Assembly: GCF_000176155.1 (NCBI RefSeq)
Contig: NZ_ACZO01000007.1
Coordinates: forward strand, 186,001-250,000
Source of the DNA: Vibrio metschnikovii CIP 69.14
GTDB lineage: Bacteria > Pseudomonadota > Gammaproteobacteria > Enterobacterales > Vibrionaceae
Direction of reading: 5' to 3'
DNA length: 64,000 nucleotides
In this document: positions 17,353 to 25,943 of the stretch, piece by piece
Layout of the letters: every line of letters starts with the position of its first letter
Numbering within the stretch: the first letter of the stretch is position 1
Notes under the pieces: model-generated
What the model was told of the DNA's origin: nothing
The model's database searches: none
The model's input: the letters and a program-made list of their open reading frames with translations, nothing else
Translations under genes and position numbers: made by a program

Positions 17353-19794
17353 TTAACTCAAGGCTCGGTTAATCGGCGTTAACAATCGCTGTAACAAGCT
17401 ACTAACCACAAGGGCTAAAGTAACAAAGGTCATCACTGGTAGAGCCAACCACATCGAAAAATGCGCCACTGGGGATAAGTCAAACCCCCAATACATGATA
17501 CTGCCGACAATTACATCGGCACTGATTGCTGCCACCAACCCAGCTATTAACGCCATGACTCCATATTCAGCCCATAAGGTTGCCGTTACTCGACGACGAC
17601 TCGCTCCAAGCGTACGGTAAAGCTGGATTTCTTGTTGACGTTGACTCAGACTTAAACGCAACAAAGTAAAAATCAGCAAAATACCAGCTAACATACCAAG
17701 CGCTGCCAATACCGTAATCGACCAAACGATTTGCGTCAGTAGCTGCTGAATCTTTTCACCCATCGCTCGGATATCCATTAAGCTCACTGTCGGATGCTGG
17801 CGAGACAACTCACTGAGCAAGGGTTGGTGATCAGATTCAATCCGAAAGCTCACCATCCAACTGCCTGATACGTTTTGCATCACATCCGGCGAAAATATAA
17901 AAAAGAAATTCGGTTTCATTTCGCGCCATTCTACGTGACGAATCGTATTAACGACCGCACTAATGGTTTGACTACTGATCATAAAGCTCAGCGTATCCCC
18001 CACTTCAATCCCTAATTCTTGAGCTAGGGATTGTTCAATTGAAACGGCCTGACTGGCTACCCATTGCCCTTCCACAATCGTGTTATAACTCGGTAATGTC
18101 TCACCCCAAGTAAAATTGAGCTCACGGCGCAGCGCATTAGGGCCATCTCCATTCTCAATTCTTTCCTGAGCGACTTGACCATTAATATGGGTTAGTCGAC
18201 CACGAATAATCGGAAACGCCTCGGAGCGTTCAAGACCCGCCTCATCAAGGGCTTGCAAATAAGCGTGCTTTTCATAATCAGCAATATTAATTGCAAAAGC
18301 ATTCGGTGCATCGGCAGGTAATACTTTTTGCCAATCCGCTAGTAAATCGGTACGCACCAGCCACATCACAGCCAATAACATTAGCGATAACGATAACGCG
18401 CCAAACTGCAGCCCTGTAGCAACACTCGAACGATTGATTCGGCTCAATGCTAAACGCATCGCCGTATTCAGCGGTAACAAACCCAATACGCGGATTAACA
18501 ACATACTGATCACGGCTAAGACAAAAAACAGCCCAAGAATGCCAAATAAGATGATCCACACCAGTTGGTTTTGCCAGTAAACCACCAGCATAGGTACCAA
18601 TGGTACGGCGAGTAATAGTGTATTCCATAAGCGACGGCGAGCGGCTTTAACGGGCTGTATGACACTGGCAGCGTTAACATTCAGTAGATAACCAAGAGGA
18701 ATGCCTAATGCGGGTACGGCAATCAAAATACTTGATAACAACGCCACCGCGACAGGTTGAAAACCATAAGTCGGTAGAGGATCAGGCAATAAATCAACCA
18801 AAGGTATTCTGAGTAAAAATTCCAATCCAACACCAATCAGAGTACCGCCTATTGCAGCAAAGAGTAGCAACAGTCCAATTTGAATCGTTAACCAACGCAC
18901 GATCCATTTTTTGCTCGCGCCAAGACTTTTTAACATGGCAATCGTACGTTGGCGCGTCGAAACATAGTGCTGACAGGTTAATACTAACGTCGTCGCCGCC
19001 ATCATGATCACAATCGCGACGGTTAACGACAAATATTGCTGAGTACGTTCAAAAACTTCATTACTCTGATTTGTGGTTTCTTGATCTCGCCATTCGTCAC
19101 TTGGTCCGAGTTCGAGCGATGATTTTAATGGCTCGATTTGATGATCCGCACCGAGAATAAATAACCGATATTGAACACGGCTACCCAGTTGAAGGGCCCC
19201 CGTCTTCGCTACATCCGCTTGATGAATATAAACCACCGGCATTTGTTGAAAAGGATTAAAACTTAACCCTGGCTCGTCAATAACTCGACCACTGACCTGA
19301 AAATCAGCATCCCCCAAAGTAACCGTATCACCTATCTCTACATTAAGTTGAGCAAACACGCGATCGTCTAACCATAACTGGTTGGCTTGCACACGATGAG
19401 ACAGCTCAACACCATCACTTAGGGTCATTTTGCCAAGTAGTGGATAGGATGAATCCACCGCGCGAACTCCGACCAATTGCATACCATGATCACTGAACGC
19501 CATAGTCGCAAAACGCGTCATCTGCGAAGTACTTAACGACTTCTGTTCCGTCAGCGCCAATAAAGAGTCTGGAATAGGATTAGCAGACACATACACGCTG
19601 TCGGCGGTAAGCGCGTCTTTCCCCTGTTTGACGACCACTTGTTCCATGCGCTCAGCTAAAGCACTTAATGCAAACAAACAAGCAATAATCAAGGTTAACG
19701 CCAACGAAATCGGCCACAACTGACCATGACGAATTTCACTCAAACTCCAACGTAAAAATCGCTGATTCAAAGTAAGGGATGGGCTTGTTTTCAC
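17353..19794 (-). CDS. ybbP: ABC transporter permease, YbbP/FtsX-type
   Basis: The 813-residue inner-membrane protein has a membrane segment near residues 27-45, a large periplasmic domain, and two FtsX-type core regions. The first core lies around residues 255-380 with the cytosolic coupling motif RTIAMLKSLGASKKWIVRW, the second near residues 690-800 with EIQLYRTLGASRRRVTATLW. About ten membrane helices are expected. This layout is that of E. coli YbbP, which pairs with the ATPase YbbA in a MacB-like, mechanotransmitting exporter. The natural substrate is not established; release of lipids or hydrophobic compounds and a link to the divergent lysophospholipase TesA have been proposed from gene context. 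It overlaps the upstream ATPase gene by 4 bp, indicating translational coupling. Confidence 0.92.
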   Translation of the reverse strand: MKTSPSLTLNQRFLRWSLSEIRHGQLWPISLALTLIIACLFALSALAERMEQVVVKQGKDALTADSVYVSANPIPDSLLALTEQKSLSTSQMTRFATMAFSDHGMQLVGVRAVDSSYPLLGKMTLSDGVELSHRVQANQLWLDDRVFAQLNVEIGDTVTLGDADFQVSGRVIDEPGLSFNPFQQMPVVYIHQADVAKTGALQLGSRVQYRLFILGADHQIEPLKSSLELGPSDEWRDQETTNQSNEVFERTQQYLSLTVAIVIMMAATTLVLTCQHYVSTRQRTIAMLKSLGASKKWIVRWLTIQIGLLLLFAAIGGTLIGVGLEFLLRIPLVDLLPDPLPTYGFQPVAVALLSSILIAVPALGIPLGYLLNVNAASVIQPVKAARRRLWNTLLLAVPLVPMLVVYWQNQLVWIILFGILGLFFVLAVISMLLIRVLGLLPLNTAMRLALSRINRSSVATGLQFGALSLSLMLLAVMWLVRTDLLADWQKVLPADAPNAFAINIADYEKHAYLQALDEAGLERSEAFPIIRGRLTHINGQVAQERIENGDGPNALRRELNFTWGETLPSYNTIVEGQWVASQAVSIEQSLAQELGIEVGDTLSFMISSQTISAVVNTIRHVEWREMKPNFFFIFSPDVMQNVSGSWMVSFRIESDHQPLLSELSRQHPTVSLMDIRAMGEKIQQLLTQIVWSITVLAALGMLAGILLIFTLLRLSLSQRQQEIQLYRTLGASRRRVTATLWAEYGVMALIAGLVAAISADVIVGSIMYWGFDLSPVAHFSMWLALPVMTFVTLALVVSSLLQRLLTPINRALS

Positions 19795-20486
19795 ACGCGT
19801 TCCTCCAGCTTACCCGCTTGCATGTAAAAACGGCGCTGACAACGTGCTGCCAGTTTAGGATCATGAGTCACCAACACTAGCGTTGTGCCATGTTGTTGAT
19901 TGAGTTCAAACAGCAAATCAATCACTTTACTGGCCGTTTCTTGATCCAAGTTGCCGGTGGGTTCATCGGCAAACAGCACCTGAGGTTCAACCATAAAAGC
20001 CCGAGCAAGGGCCACGCGCTGCTGCTCACCGCCAGACAGTTGATTGGGTGAATGGTGTAAACGGTGCGCAAGACCAACCGAGGTCAATAACGCCTCAGCT
20101 CGCGCTCGATTTTCAGGTTCCCCTTTTAAGAGACAAGGTAGAGTGACATTATCGAGCGCCGATAAGCTTGGGATCAGTAAAAAACTCTGGAATACAAACC
20201 CAATCGATTGACTGCGGATCGCCGCTCTCGCTTCATCATCGAGTGAAGAGAGTCCCTGCCCAAGTAGATACACTTCGCCTTGTGTTGGCGTATCTAAACC
20301 GGCTAATAACGTCATTAGGGTTGATTTACCTGCGCCAGAGCTGCCGACAATCGCTACGCTTTCACCAGCACCGATGGTAAGATTAATATCATGAAGAATG
20401 GTCAAGGTCTCCTGTTCAGTGGAGACCACTTTTGAAACCGACTGTACTGAAATTACAGATGGTACTGAGCTAACGGAGCTTTGCAT
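19791..20486 (-). CDS. ybbA: ABC transporter ATP-binding protein, YbbA-type
   Basis: The 231-residue ATPase has Walker A GSSGAGKSTLM (about residues 47-57), the signature LSGGEQQRVALARAF, Walker B VLFADEPTGNLD and the switch His in VLVTHDPKLA. It is of the LolD/MacB class that pairs with FtsX-type permeases. The start is placed at 20486: AAGGAAG sits ten bases upstream, and the residue run MQSSVSSVPSVISVQSVSKV leads directly into the first strand of the fold. A longer form from 20534 would lie inside tesA. This ATG shares the tetranucleotide CATG with the tesA start on the other strand. It is coupled to the ybbP-like permease by a 4-bp overlap. Confidence 0.93.
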   Translation of the reverse strand: MQSSVSSVPSVISVQSVSKVVSTEQETLTILHDINLTIGAGESVAIVGSSGAGKSTLMTLLAGLDTPTQGEVYLLGQGLSSLDDEARAAIRSQSIGFVFQSFLLIPSLSALDNVTLPCLLKGEPENRARAEALLTSVGLAHRLHHSPNQLSGGEQQRVALARAFMVEPQVLFADEPTGNLDQETASKVIDLLFELNQQHGTTLVLVTHDPKLAARCQRRFYMQAGKLEERV

Positions 20487-21102
20487 GGCGAAACGACTTC
20501 CTTTGTTATTTTTAGGGTTTATTTTTTCTAGCATGATGCTATTTACAACGACGGCAAGCAGTCAAACCTTACTAATTTTGGGTGATAGTTTGAGCGCTGG
20601 CTATCAAATGCCGATTGAGCAAGCATGGCCGACCTTACTTGAAAGCCAATTAGCATCACACCACGAGGTTACGATTATTAATGGCAGCATTTCTGGAGAT
20701 ACCACAGGTAACGGGTTAGCGAGACTTCCTGCACTGCTTGAGCAGCATCAACCTCAAACGGTACTGATTACCCTTGGCGCGAATGATGGCTTACGTGGTT
20801 TTCCACCTCAAGTAGTAGAAAACAATCTGCGCACAATGATTGAACAAATTAAACAAGCCAATGCACAGTCTGTGTTAATGCAAATTAAAACGCCGCCCAA
20901 CTATGGTAAACGTTACAGTGACTCATTTGCTGACGTCTACCCTCGCTTAGCTAAAGAGTTTGACCTACCCCTGATCGATTTTTTCCTTGAGCAAGTGATC
21001 ATCAATCCCGAGTGGATGATGAGCGATGGGCTACACCCAAACTCAGCCGCTCAACCTTGGATCGCTCAATTTATGGCCCAAAAGCTCACGCCGTTACTGT
21101 AA
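20485..21102 (+). CDS. tesA: TesA, periplasmic GDSL thioesterase / lysophospholipase
   Basis: The 205-residue protein starts with a signal peptide (basic MAKR, hydrophobic LPLLFLGFIFSSMMLFTTTA, cleavage around ASS) followed by the GDSL block LLILGDSLSAGYQM with the catalytic Ser. The SGNH residues are all present: ISGDTTGNG with the oxyanion Gly, TLGANDGLRG with the Asn, and DGLHPN with the catalytic Asp and His. E. coli TesA is acyl-CoA thioesterase I, protease I and lysophospholipase L1 in one, acting in the periplasm. The ATG at 20485 is chosen because GGAG lies six bases upstream and it begins the signal peptide; an upstream GTG frame would lie antisense within ybbA. Confidence 0.94.
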   Translation: MAKRLPLLFLGFIFSSMMLFTTTASSQTLLILGDSLSAGYQMPIEQAWPTLLESQLASHHEVTIINGSISGDTTGNGLARLPALLEQHQPQTVLITLGANDGLRGFPPQVVENNLRTMIEQIKQANAQSVLMQIKTPPNYGKRYSDSFADVYPRLAKEFDLPLIDFFLEQVIINPEWMMSDGLHPNSAAQPWIAQFMAQKLTPLL

Positions 21103-21256
21103 ATAATCATTCATGACGGCAACATCAGATTGACGATTTAATCACCCTAGCAACCGTAAATTGCCTAAAACTGTCTGATTTAATGGTTCAGCTCAATAAA
21201 CTTTACCATGCTTTACGTTATTTTATTGGTTCATCCACTGCACACAGGCCATCTTT

Positions 21257-22453
21257 ATGCGCATTGAACCACTCATTCAAGGCATGGTTGCTCGCTCTGC
21301 TCATCCCTATGGATGTCAGCAAGCCGTCCTTCAACAAATTCATTACGTAAAATCCGCGCCATCGATCAGTCAAGGCCCTAAGCGGGTGTTGATCTTAGGG
21401 GCATCATCTGGCTTTGGACTCGCCGCTCGCATTGCCTTGACCTTTGGTGGTGCAGACGCCGATACCATCGGCGTTTCATTAGAACGCGGACCTTCGAATA
21501 AAGGCGTTGGCAGTGCGGGGTTTTATAATAACCATTTCTTTAAACAGTACGCGGAACAAGCGGGACGAGTAGCGATTAATATTAATGGCGACGTTTTTTC
21601 GAAAAACATCAGAGACCAAGTGGTGGAAGCGATTGAAACCTATTTTGAAGATGAAGTCGATTTAGTGATTTATAGTATTGCCAGTGGTATGCGCCGCAAA
21701 GGCGATAGCGAAGAATTTTGGCATTCCGTCATCAAGCCGATTGGTGACAGTGTTACGGGTGCGACGGTCTCTCTAGAAAATGATCAGTGGCTAGACACCA
21801 CCTTACCGCCTGCTTCAGAGCAAGAGATTGCAGACACGTTAAAAGTGATGGGCGGCGAAGATTGGGAAAACTGGATCGACACATTGATTAACTACGATTC
21901 TTTAGCCCAAGGATGTAAAACCATAGCGTTCTCTTACGTGGGTTCTGAACTGACTCATCCTATCTACCTTGATGGTACATTAGGCCGAGCAAAAGTCGAT
22001 CTGCACCAAACCAGCCATGCATTAAATTTGAAACTTGCTAATTATGATGGCAACGCTTACGCCGCTGTCTGTAAAGCATTAGTAACAAAAGCCAGTGTGT
22101 TTATCCCCGCGTTTACCCCCTATATGCTTGCCTTGTATCGCGTGATGAAACAAAAAGGTACCCACGAAGGGTGTATTGAGCAAATGCAACGTCTATTTAG
22201 CGATAAGCTTTATACAGGGAAACCTGTTCCTGTCGACAGTGAGCGATTAGTGCGAGTCGATGAATGGGAATTAGACCCTGATACTCAAGCACAAGTTCAA
22301 GATCTGGTTCATCAAATGAATGCCTCTAACTTTATTGAATTGGGTGACTATCAAGGCTTCAAGCAAGAGTTTTTACGCTTAAACGGCTTTGGTTTTGCGG
22401 AGATTGACTACCAACAAGACGTCAACCTTTCGCCCTTTATGGACCACATTTAA
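21257..22453 (+). CDS. fabV: FabV, NADH-dependent enoyl-ACP reductase
   Basis: The 398-residue protein matches FabV, the enoyl-ACP reductase class first characterised in Vibrio cholerae. It has the NAD-binding motif VLILGASSGFGLAARIAL near residues 44-61, and the FabV-type active-site spacing Tyr-X8-Lys in YLDGTLGRAK near residue 235. The C-terminal segment GFGFAEIDYQQDVNL is also typical. It catalyses the last step of the fatty-acid elongation cycle, and FabV enzymes are insensitive to triclosan, a known family property. Length agrees with the family (about 400). It lies downstream of tesA with its own 150-bp spacer and is followed by a weak hairpin. Confidence 0.96.
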   Translation: MRIEPLIQGMVARSAHPYGCQQAVLQQIHYVKSAPSISQGPKRVLILGASSGFGLAARIALTFGGADADTIGVSLERGPSNKGVGSAGFYNNHFFKQYAEQAGRVAININGDVFSKNIRDQVVEAIETYFEDEVDLVIYSIASGMRRKGDSEEFWHSVIKPIGDSVTGATVSLENDQWLDTTLPPASEQEIADTLKVMGGEDWENWIDTLINYDSLAQGCKTIAFSYVGSELTHPIYLDGTLGRAKVDLHQTSHALNLKLANYDGNAYAAVCKALVTKASVFIPAFTPYMLALYRVMKQKGTHEGCIEQMQRLFSDKLYTGKPVPVDSERLVRVDEWELDPDTQAQVQDLVHQMNASNFIELGDYQGFKQEFLRLNGFGFAEIDYQQDVNLSPFMDHI

Positions 22454-22487
22454 GAGCGATGGGTGTTCTACCCGGTCAATAAACCTT

Positions 22488-22531
22488 CATCTCCCCATGA
22501 TGTATTCATAAGTTTGCGCTTGGGGATGATG
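22488..22531 (+). terminator. Possible terminator after fabV
   Basis: CATCTCCCCA and TGGGGATGATG form a stem with a small bulge and a loop of about 23 nt, 34 bp after the fabV stop. There is no T tract, so the call is weak. Confidence 0.4.
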
Positions 22532-22658
22532 GTACTAAACCAGTAAAGCCGTAAACCTTAATAGGTAAAGGTGATGAGAAGATCGGATGATTGCTTTACT
22601 CTGTCTATAGCGGTCCCTATAATCGCGCCTTTGTCATTCTCAATAAGTGATACTCGAG

Positions 22659-24314
22659 ATGGATCTATTAATTGCAAACCTGAAAAAACTCGAAAAACAG
22701 AACTACCGTGCCTATCAGAAAATTAAGGGCCAGTATGACTTTGGTGATTTTACCCTGTCTATCGATCACGTTCAGTCCGATCCTTACGCATCAGCCTCTC
22801 GTTTGCGAGCACAACGTGCTTGGTCACTGACTGGATTAGAGTGGTTAAAAGACTGCTCAGCCACATATCAACAAGCCGCCCGCGACTTTATCGCTCGCCG
22901 CTTTGCTGAATTAGCCAAACAAGAAAACAGCTTATCTATCTCATTGACCGGGCAAACCGTACTGGATAGCACCTCCGTTCTGTTTAATCAGCAAGGTATT
23001 GAGCTGCGTTTTCGAATCAATTTACCTGCAGAAGGTCGTGATATTCTGGCCAAAAAAGCCATTAATATTTTGACGTTTCATCTACCTAAGTTTATCCGTC
23101 GAGCCACCTTAGAGCGTGAACTCGATAAGACTGCATTAATTACTCATTGCCAAGTGGTTGAAGATCAGCAAGCTCTGCGCGATCAGTTATCAGCTAATGG
23201 ATTGGTTGCTTTTGTTGCTAATGGTAGTGTCTTACCTCGTGTCGCGGGTAACTGCGATCTACCGATGAAAGAAGCGGTTCCTTTTCAAGCGCCAACAACT
23301 CTACAGATAACACTCACGACGCCAAACCAAGGCCCGATCACCGGCATGGGAATTCCTAAAGGTATTACCTTAATCGTCGGTGGTGGTTTTCATGGTAAAT
23401 CAACCTTATTAACCGCATTAGAGCGTTCGATTTACAATCACATCCCTGGGGATGGTCGAGAAGGTATTGTTACCGATCCACAAGCAATGAAAATTCGTGC
23501 GGAAGAAGGACGTTGTGTTCACAATTTAAACTTATCAAATTACATCAATCATCTACCTATGGGTAAAAACACCCATGATTTTAGTACTCAAGATGCTTCA
23601 GGCTCCACCTCACAAGCCGCTTGGCTACAAGAGTCTATTGAAGCAGGCGCAAGCACTCTGTTGATTGATGAAGATACTTCTGCCACCAACTTTATGATCC
23701 GTGATGAAAGAATGCAGGCTTTAGTCGCAAAAGGCGATGAGCCCATCACGCCATTGGTTGATAGAATTGGTCAATTAAGAGATGAACTCGGCATTTCAAC
23801 CTTGATCGTAATGGGTGGCTCGGGAGATTATTTAGATATCGCAGATACCGTGATTCAAATGCATGATTACCAAGCGATCGACGTTACTGCGAAAGCACAA
23901 CAAGTGATCCAACAGCATCCAACTTTACGTCGCAATGAGTGTGAAACGCCATTAACCGCTTTCCCACCCCGCTCGTTAAACCGTAGCGCCTTACAAAAAA
24001 TATTGGCAGAGGGTAAATTTAGAGTGTCTGCTAAAGGCACCAGTTCACTACGCTTTGGTAAAGAATTTGCTGATATCTCGGCACTGGAGCAGTTGGAGTC
24101 TTCTGCCGAGATTAACGCTATCGGCTGGCTTTGTTTTCAACTTGCCCAGCAGCCCGGTTGGGCAACTCATCCGGTACAAGAACTAGCAGCGTTATTAGAA
24201 GGGGAATGGTACAGCAAGATGCCCAATCAAGGCGATTTGGCTAAACCACGTATTCTAGATGCGATGGCCACCTTAAATCGTCTGCGTAAAGCACAATTTA
24301 AAATAGCCGAATAA
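22659..24314 (+). CDS. ABC-class ATPase of unknown function
   Basis: The 551-residue protein matches the predicted ABC-class ATPases (PF09818 type). The N-terminal 230 residues are family-specific; Walker A follows as IVGGGFHGKSTLL near residue 242, with FSTQDASGSTSQAAW around 308-322 where the signature should be, Walker B STLLIDEDTSATNF near 331, and VMGGSGDYLDIADTV as the switch region. No membrane segment or transporter partner is present, so it is a soluble ATPase rather than a transport subunit. The start at 22659 fits the conserved N-terminus; a GTG at 22647 would add four residues. It is a stand-alone gene ended by a strong hairpin. Its cellular role is not known. Confidence 0.85.
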   Translation: MDLLIANLKKLEKQNYRAYQKIKGQYDFGDFTLSIDHVQSDPYASASRLRAQRAWSLTGLEWLKDCSATYQQAARDFIARRFAELAKQENSLSISLTGQTVLDSTSVLFNQQGIELRFRINLPAEGRDILAKKAINILTFHLPKFIRRATLERELDKTALITHCQVVEDQQALRDQLSANGLVAFVANGSVLPRVAGNCDLPMKEAVPFQAPTTLQITLTTPNQGPITGMGIPKGITLIVGGGFHGKSTLLTALERSIYNHIPGDGREGIVTDPQAMKIRAEEGRCVHNLNLSNYINHLPMGKNTHDFSTQDASGSTSQAAWLQESIEAGASTLLIDEDTSATNFMIRDERMQALVAKGDEPITPLVDRIGQLRDELGISTLIVMGGSGDYLDIADTVIQMHDYQAIDVTAKAQQVIQQHPTLRRNECETPLTAFPPRSLNRSALQKILAEGKFRVSAKGTSSLRFGKEFADISALEQLESSAEINAIGWLCFQLAQQPGWATHPVQELAALLEGEWYSKMPNQGDLAKPRILDAMATLNRLRKAQFKIAE

Positions 24315-24342
24315 TCCACGCCGCTTAAAGATGGTCATGTTT

Positions 24343-24394
24343 AATATCCCCAACACACCACGATAACAAACCGTTTCTGTGAGTTGGGGATATT
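24343..24394. terminator. Terminator between the ABC-class ATPase and the DnaJ-related gene
   Basis: A 12-bp perfect stem, AATATCCCCAAC with GTTGGGGATATT, encloses a 28-nt loop between two convergent stop codons. It can act for both genes. Confidence 0.65.
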
Positions 24395-24423
24395 ATACAA
24401 CGACGATAAATACTCAATCTTAT

Positions 24424-25047
24424 CTAATGCTCATGCCTCAAGACATTCCAAGCGGCGCACAAGATTCGAAATTGAGTAGCATTACCATTATCGCGATCCG
24501 GGTGCCAACGCAACGCTAATCGACGCCAAGTCTTACGAATTTCAAAAGAAGAGGCATCAGCAGGTAACTCGAATAACCGCAAAGCTTGAGAACGATCGAG
24601 GGTTTTAATGTCGTCCCCACCCACAAAACGCTGATAACGGGTCCAAAATTCATTCAGTAACCGCTTCACTTCCCCTTCACTGACTTCATAGTGCTCCCAA
24701 CGCGAATAATAATCACGCAGTGGATCATCAGGATCTATCGCATAGTGCGAATGACTAAATACTGGCAATAGCGCAATATCCATCGCTTCAACTTGTAACC
24801 AGTTTTTCGGATACAACATCTCTTGTAACTGGTATAACGCGTTCATGATCAGAAAGTTTCGCTTAAAAAGATCTTTATCAGCAGCACTATCAAGCACAGG
24901 AATTAAGCCCTGCTCGCTAAGATGAGCCGCTAAGGTATGTACCTTCCAACCAGAAGATTGCCGTTTCAAAACTTCTAGGATCGGCCATAACAAAGGGTTT
25001 TCCATATAGGTTTGAAAGGTGGTACTCAAAGCCTGTGAATTCGCCAT
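24424..25047 (-). CDS. DnaJ-related protein with C-terminal J domain
   Basis: The 207-residue protein has a helical N-terminal domain of about 145 residues of the DNAJ-related type, then a shortened J domain: ASSFEIRKTWRRLALRWHPD with the invariant HPD tripeptide (near residues 180-184), and ATQFRILCAAWNVLRHEH at the end. J domains stimulate ATP hydrolysis by DnaK; there is no zinc finger or client-binding domain of classical DnaJ, so it probably delivers DnaK to a specific partner. The J domain is C-terminal, as in this vibrio/Shewanella family. The start has GAGTAGAG upstream. It converges with the ABC-class ATPase gene, and the next 640 bp upstream holds no convincing gene. Confidence 0.82.
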   Translation of the reverse strand: MANSQALSTTFQTYMENPLLWPILEVLKRQSSGWKVHTLAAHLSEQGLIPVLDSAADKDLFKRNFLIMNALYQLQEMLYPKNWLQVEAMDIALLPVFSHSHYAIDPDDPLRDYYSRWEHYEVSEGEVKRLLNEFWTRYQRFVGGDDIKTLDRSQALRLFELPADASSFEIRKTWRRLALRWHPDRDNGNATQFRILCAAWNVLRHEH

Positions 25048-25687
25048 ACTCTACTCACGCTACGTTGTCTCATTCCCATTCAAAGCTAAAGCTAGGCATT
25101 TGTCGAGTTTCCATCTGCAGCTTAGCGTCAGTTTTTGAACTGGTCTGCGCTTCTCATGTAATTGTTGAATGTAAATCCTCATTTTGCCACTTATCTGGCT
25201 TACTGAAGCAGAACAAAAAATCACCTCAACCGATCAATATCACAAATAAAACAGAAAATATGAAACCACTCTCAAAAATGAATCAAAGCCATCTTTATTT
25301 ACTCAGTGTCGTCACAAAGCCGATTATGCTTAATGCACTATTCCTAAACACTCATGCTTAGAGCGCGGAAAATTGCTGATAATAAAAACCGCCATCTTTG
25401 CTGTATACCCAAACGACTTGAAGTTGCAGGGAGGCGGCAAGTGAGTGAATCCCCATGAGCGCAAACTATGTGATTGGGGTGAACGAACGTAGCCAACACC
25501 GCGGCAGCTTCAAGTAGGAAGGGTATAGCATCAGATAAGATGAATAGATGACCTAATAAAAGTAACCCCGATACCGCTTGGAATGGTCGAAATAATTTCA
25601 AGAATGGAGCGAATGGCGAAGTTTGTCGCAGCTTCAAGGTAAGAGAGGGAAGATGAGCAATTTTTTTCATGCTGCTGAGTAACAATT
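25048..25687. other. Gene-poor region containing an ERIC element
   Basis: About 640 bases separate the DnaJ-related gene from the zinc-ribbon gene. Two frames of about 110 codons exist (plus strand from 25035, minus strand up to 25685), but the first overlaps the DnaJ-related start without a ribosome-binding site and the second runs through the repeat element. Part of the minus-strand frame (residues 1-50, MKKIAHLPS, with a hydrophobic stretch) could be a remnant interrupted by the ERIC insertion, but nothing confirms it. Confidence 0.5.
25404..25527. repeat. ERIC-type intergenic repeat
   Basis: A 124-bp element is bounded by TATACCC and GGGTATA. Inside it are GTGAATCCCCATGAGCG and GTGATTGGGGTGAACGA, which correspond to the two conserved cores of enterobacterial repetitive intergenic consensus (ERIC) sequences known also from vibrios. 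The whole can fold into a long imperfect hairpin. ERICs are non-autonomous, about 127 bp when full length, and are transcribed as part of neighbouring mRNAs. Confidence 0.85.
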
Positions 25688-25918
25688 ATGACAACAATAA
25701 CCCCAAAAATTGATATTGACGCTTGCCCATTATGTCAACATGACGAGTTTTTCATCTCTCAGAATGGCGAAAAGTTTTTTTGCGCACAATGCGGTTTTCA
25801 TACCCATCAGTTGCCGCAGATCCAACAACAAGTCTTATTAAGTAAACAAGCACCTGTCACACTGGCAGCAACTTATCTCCCCCATCAGTTGCATCCCTTA
25901 ACCCCAACTCAGCATTGA
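25688..25918 (+). CDS. Small zinc-ribbon-like protein
   Basis: The 76-residue product has a four-Cys arrangement, ACPLCQHDEF then FFCAQCGFHTHQ, i.e. CxxC-X15-16-CxxC within the first 40 residues, the pattern of a small zinc ribbon. The tail is Gln/Pro/His-rich with no recognisable fold. Such proteins often bind nucleic acid or act as protein-interaction modules, but no function is assigned. The ribosome-binding site is weak. The Cys pattern and codon use support a real gene. It lies just downstream of the ERIC element and converges with a HAD phosphatase gene 25 bp away. Confidence 0.6.
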   Translation: MTTITPKIDIDACPLCQHDEFFISQNGEKFFCAQCGFHTHQLPQIQQQVLLSKQAPVTLAATYLPHQLHPLTPTQH

Positions 25919-25943
25919 CACGAAAAATGGCAGCATAAAATGC

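Noticed and set aside
25035..25361. 108-codon plus-strand frame next to the DnaJ-related gene
   Set aside because: It starts inside the DnaJ-related gene on the opposite strand without a ribosome-binding site, and its composition (Ser, His, Thr, Lys) looks like non-coding DNA.
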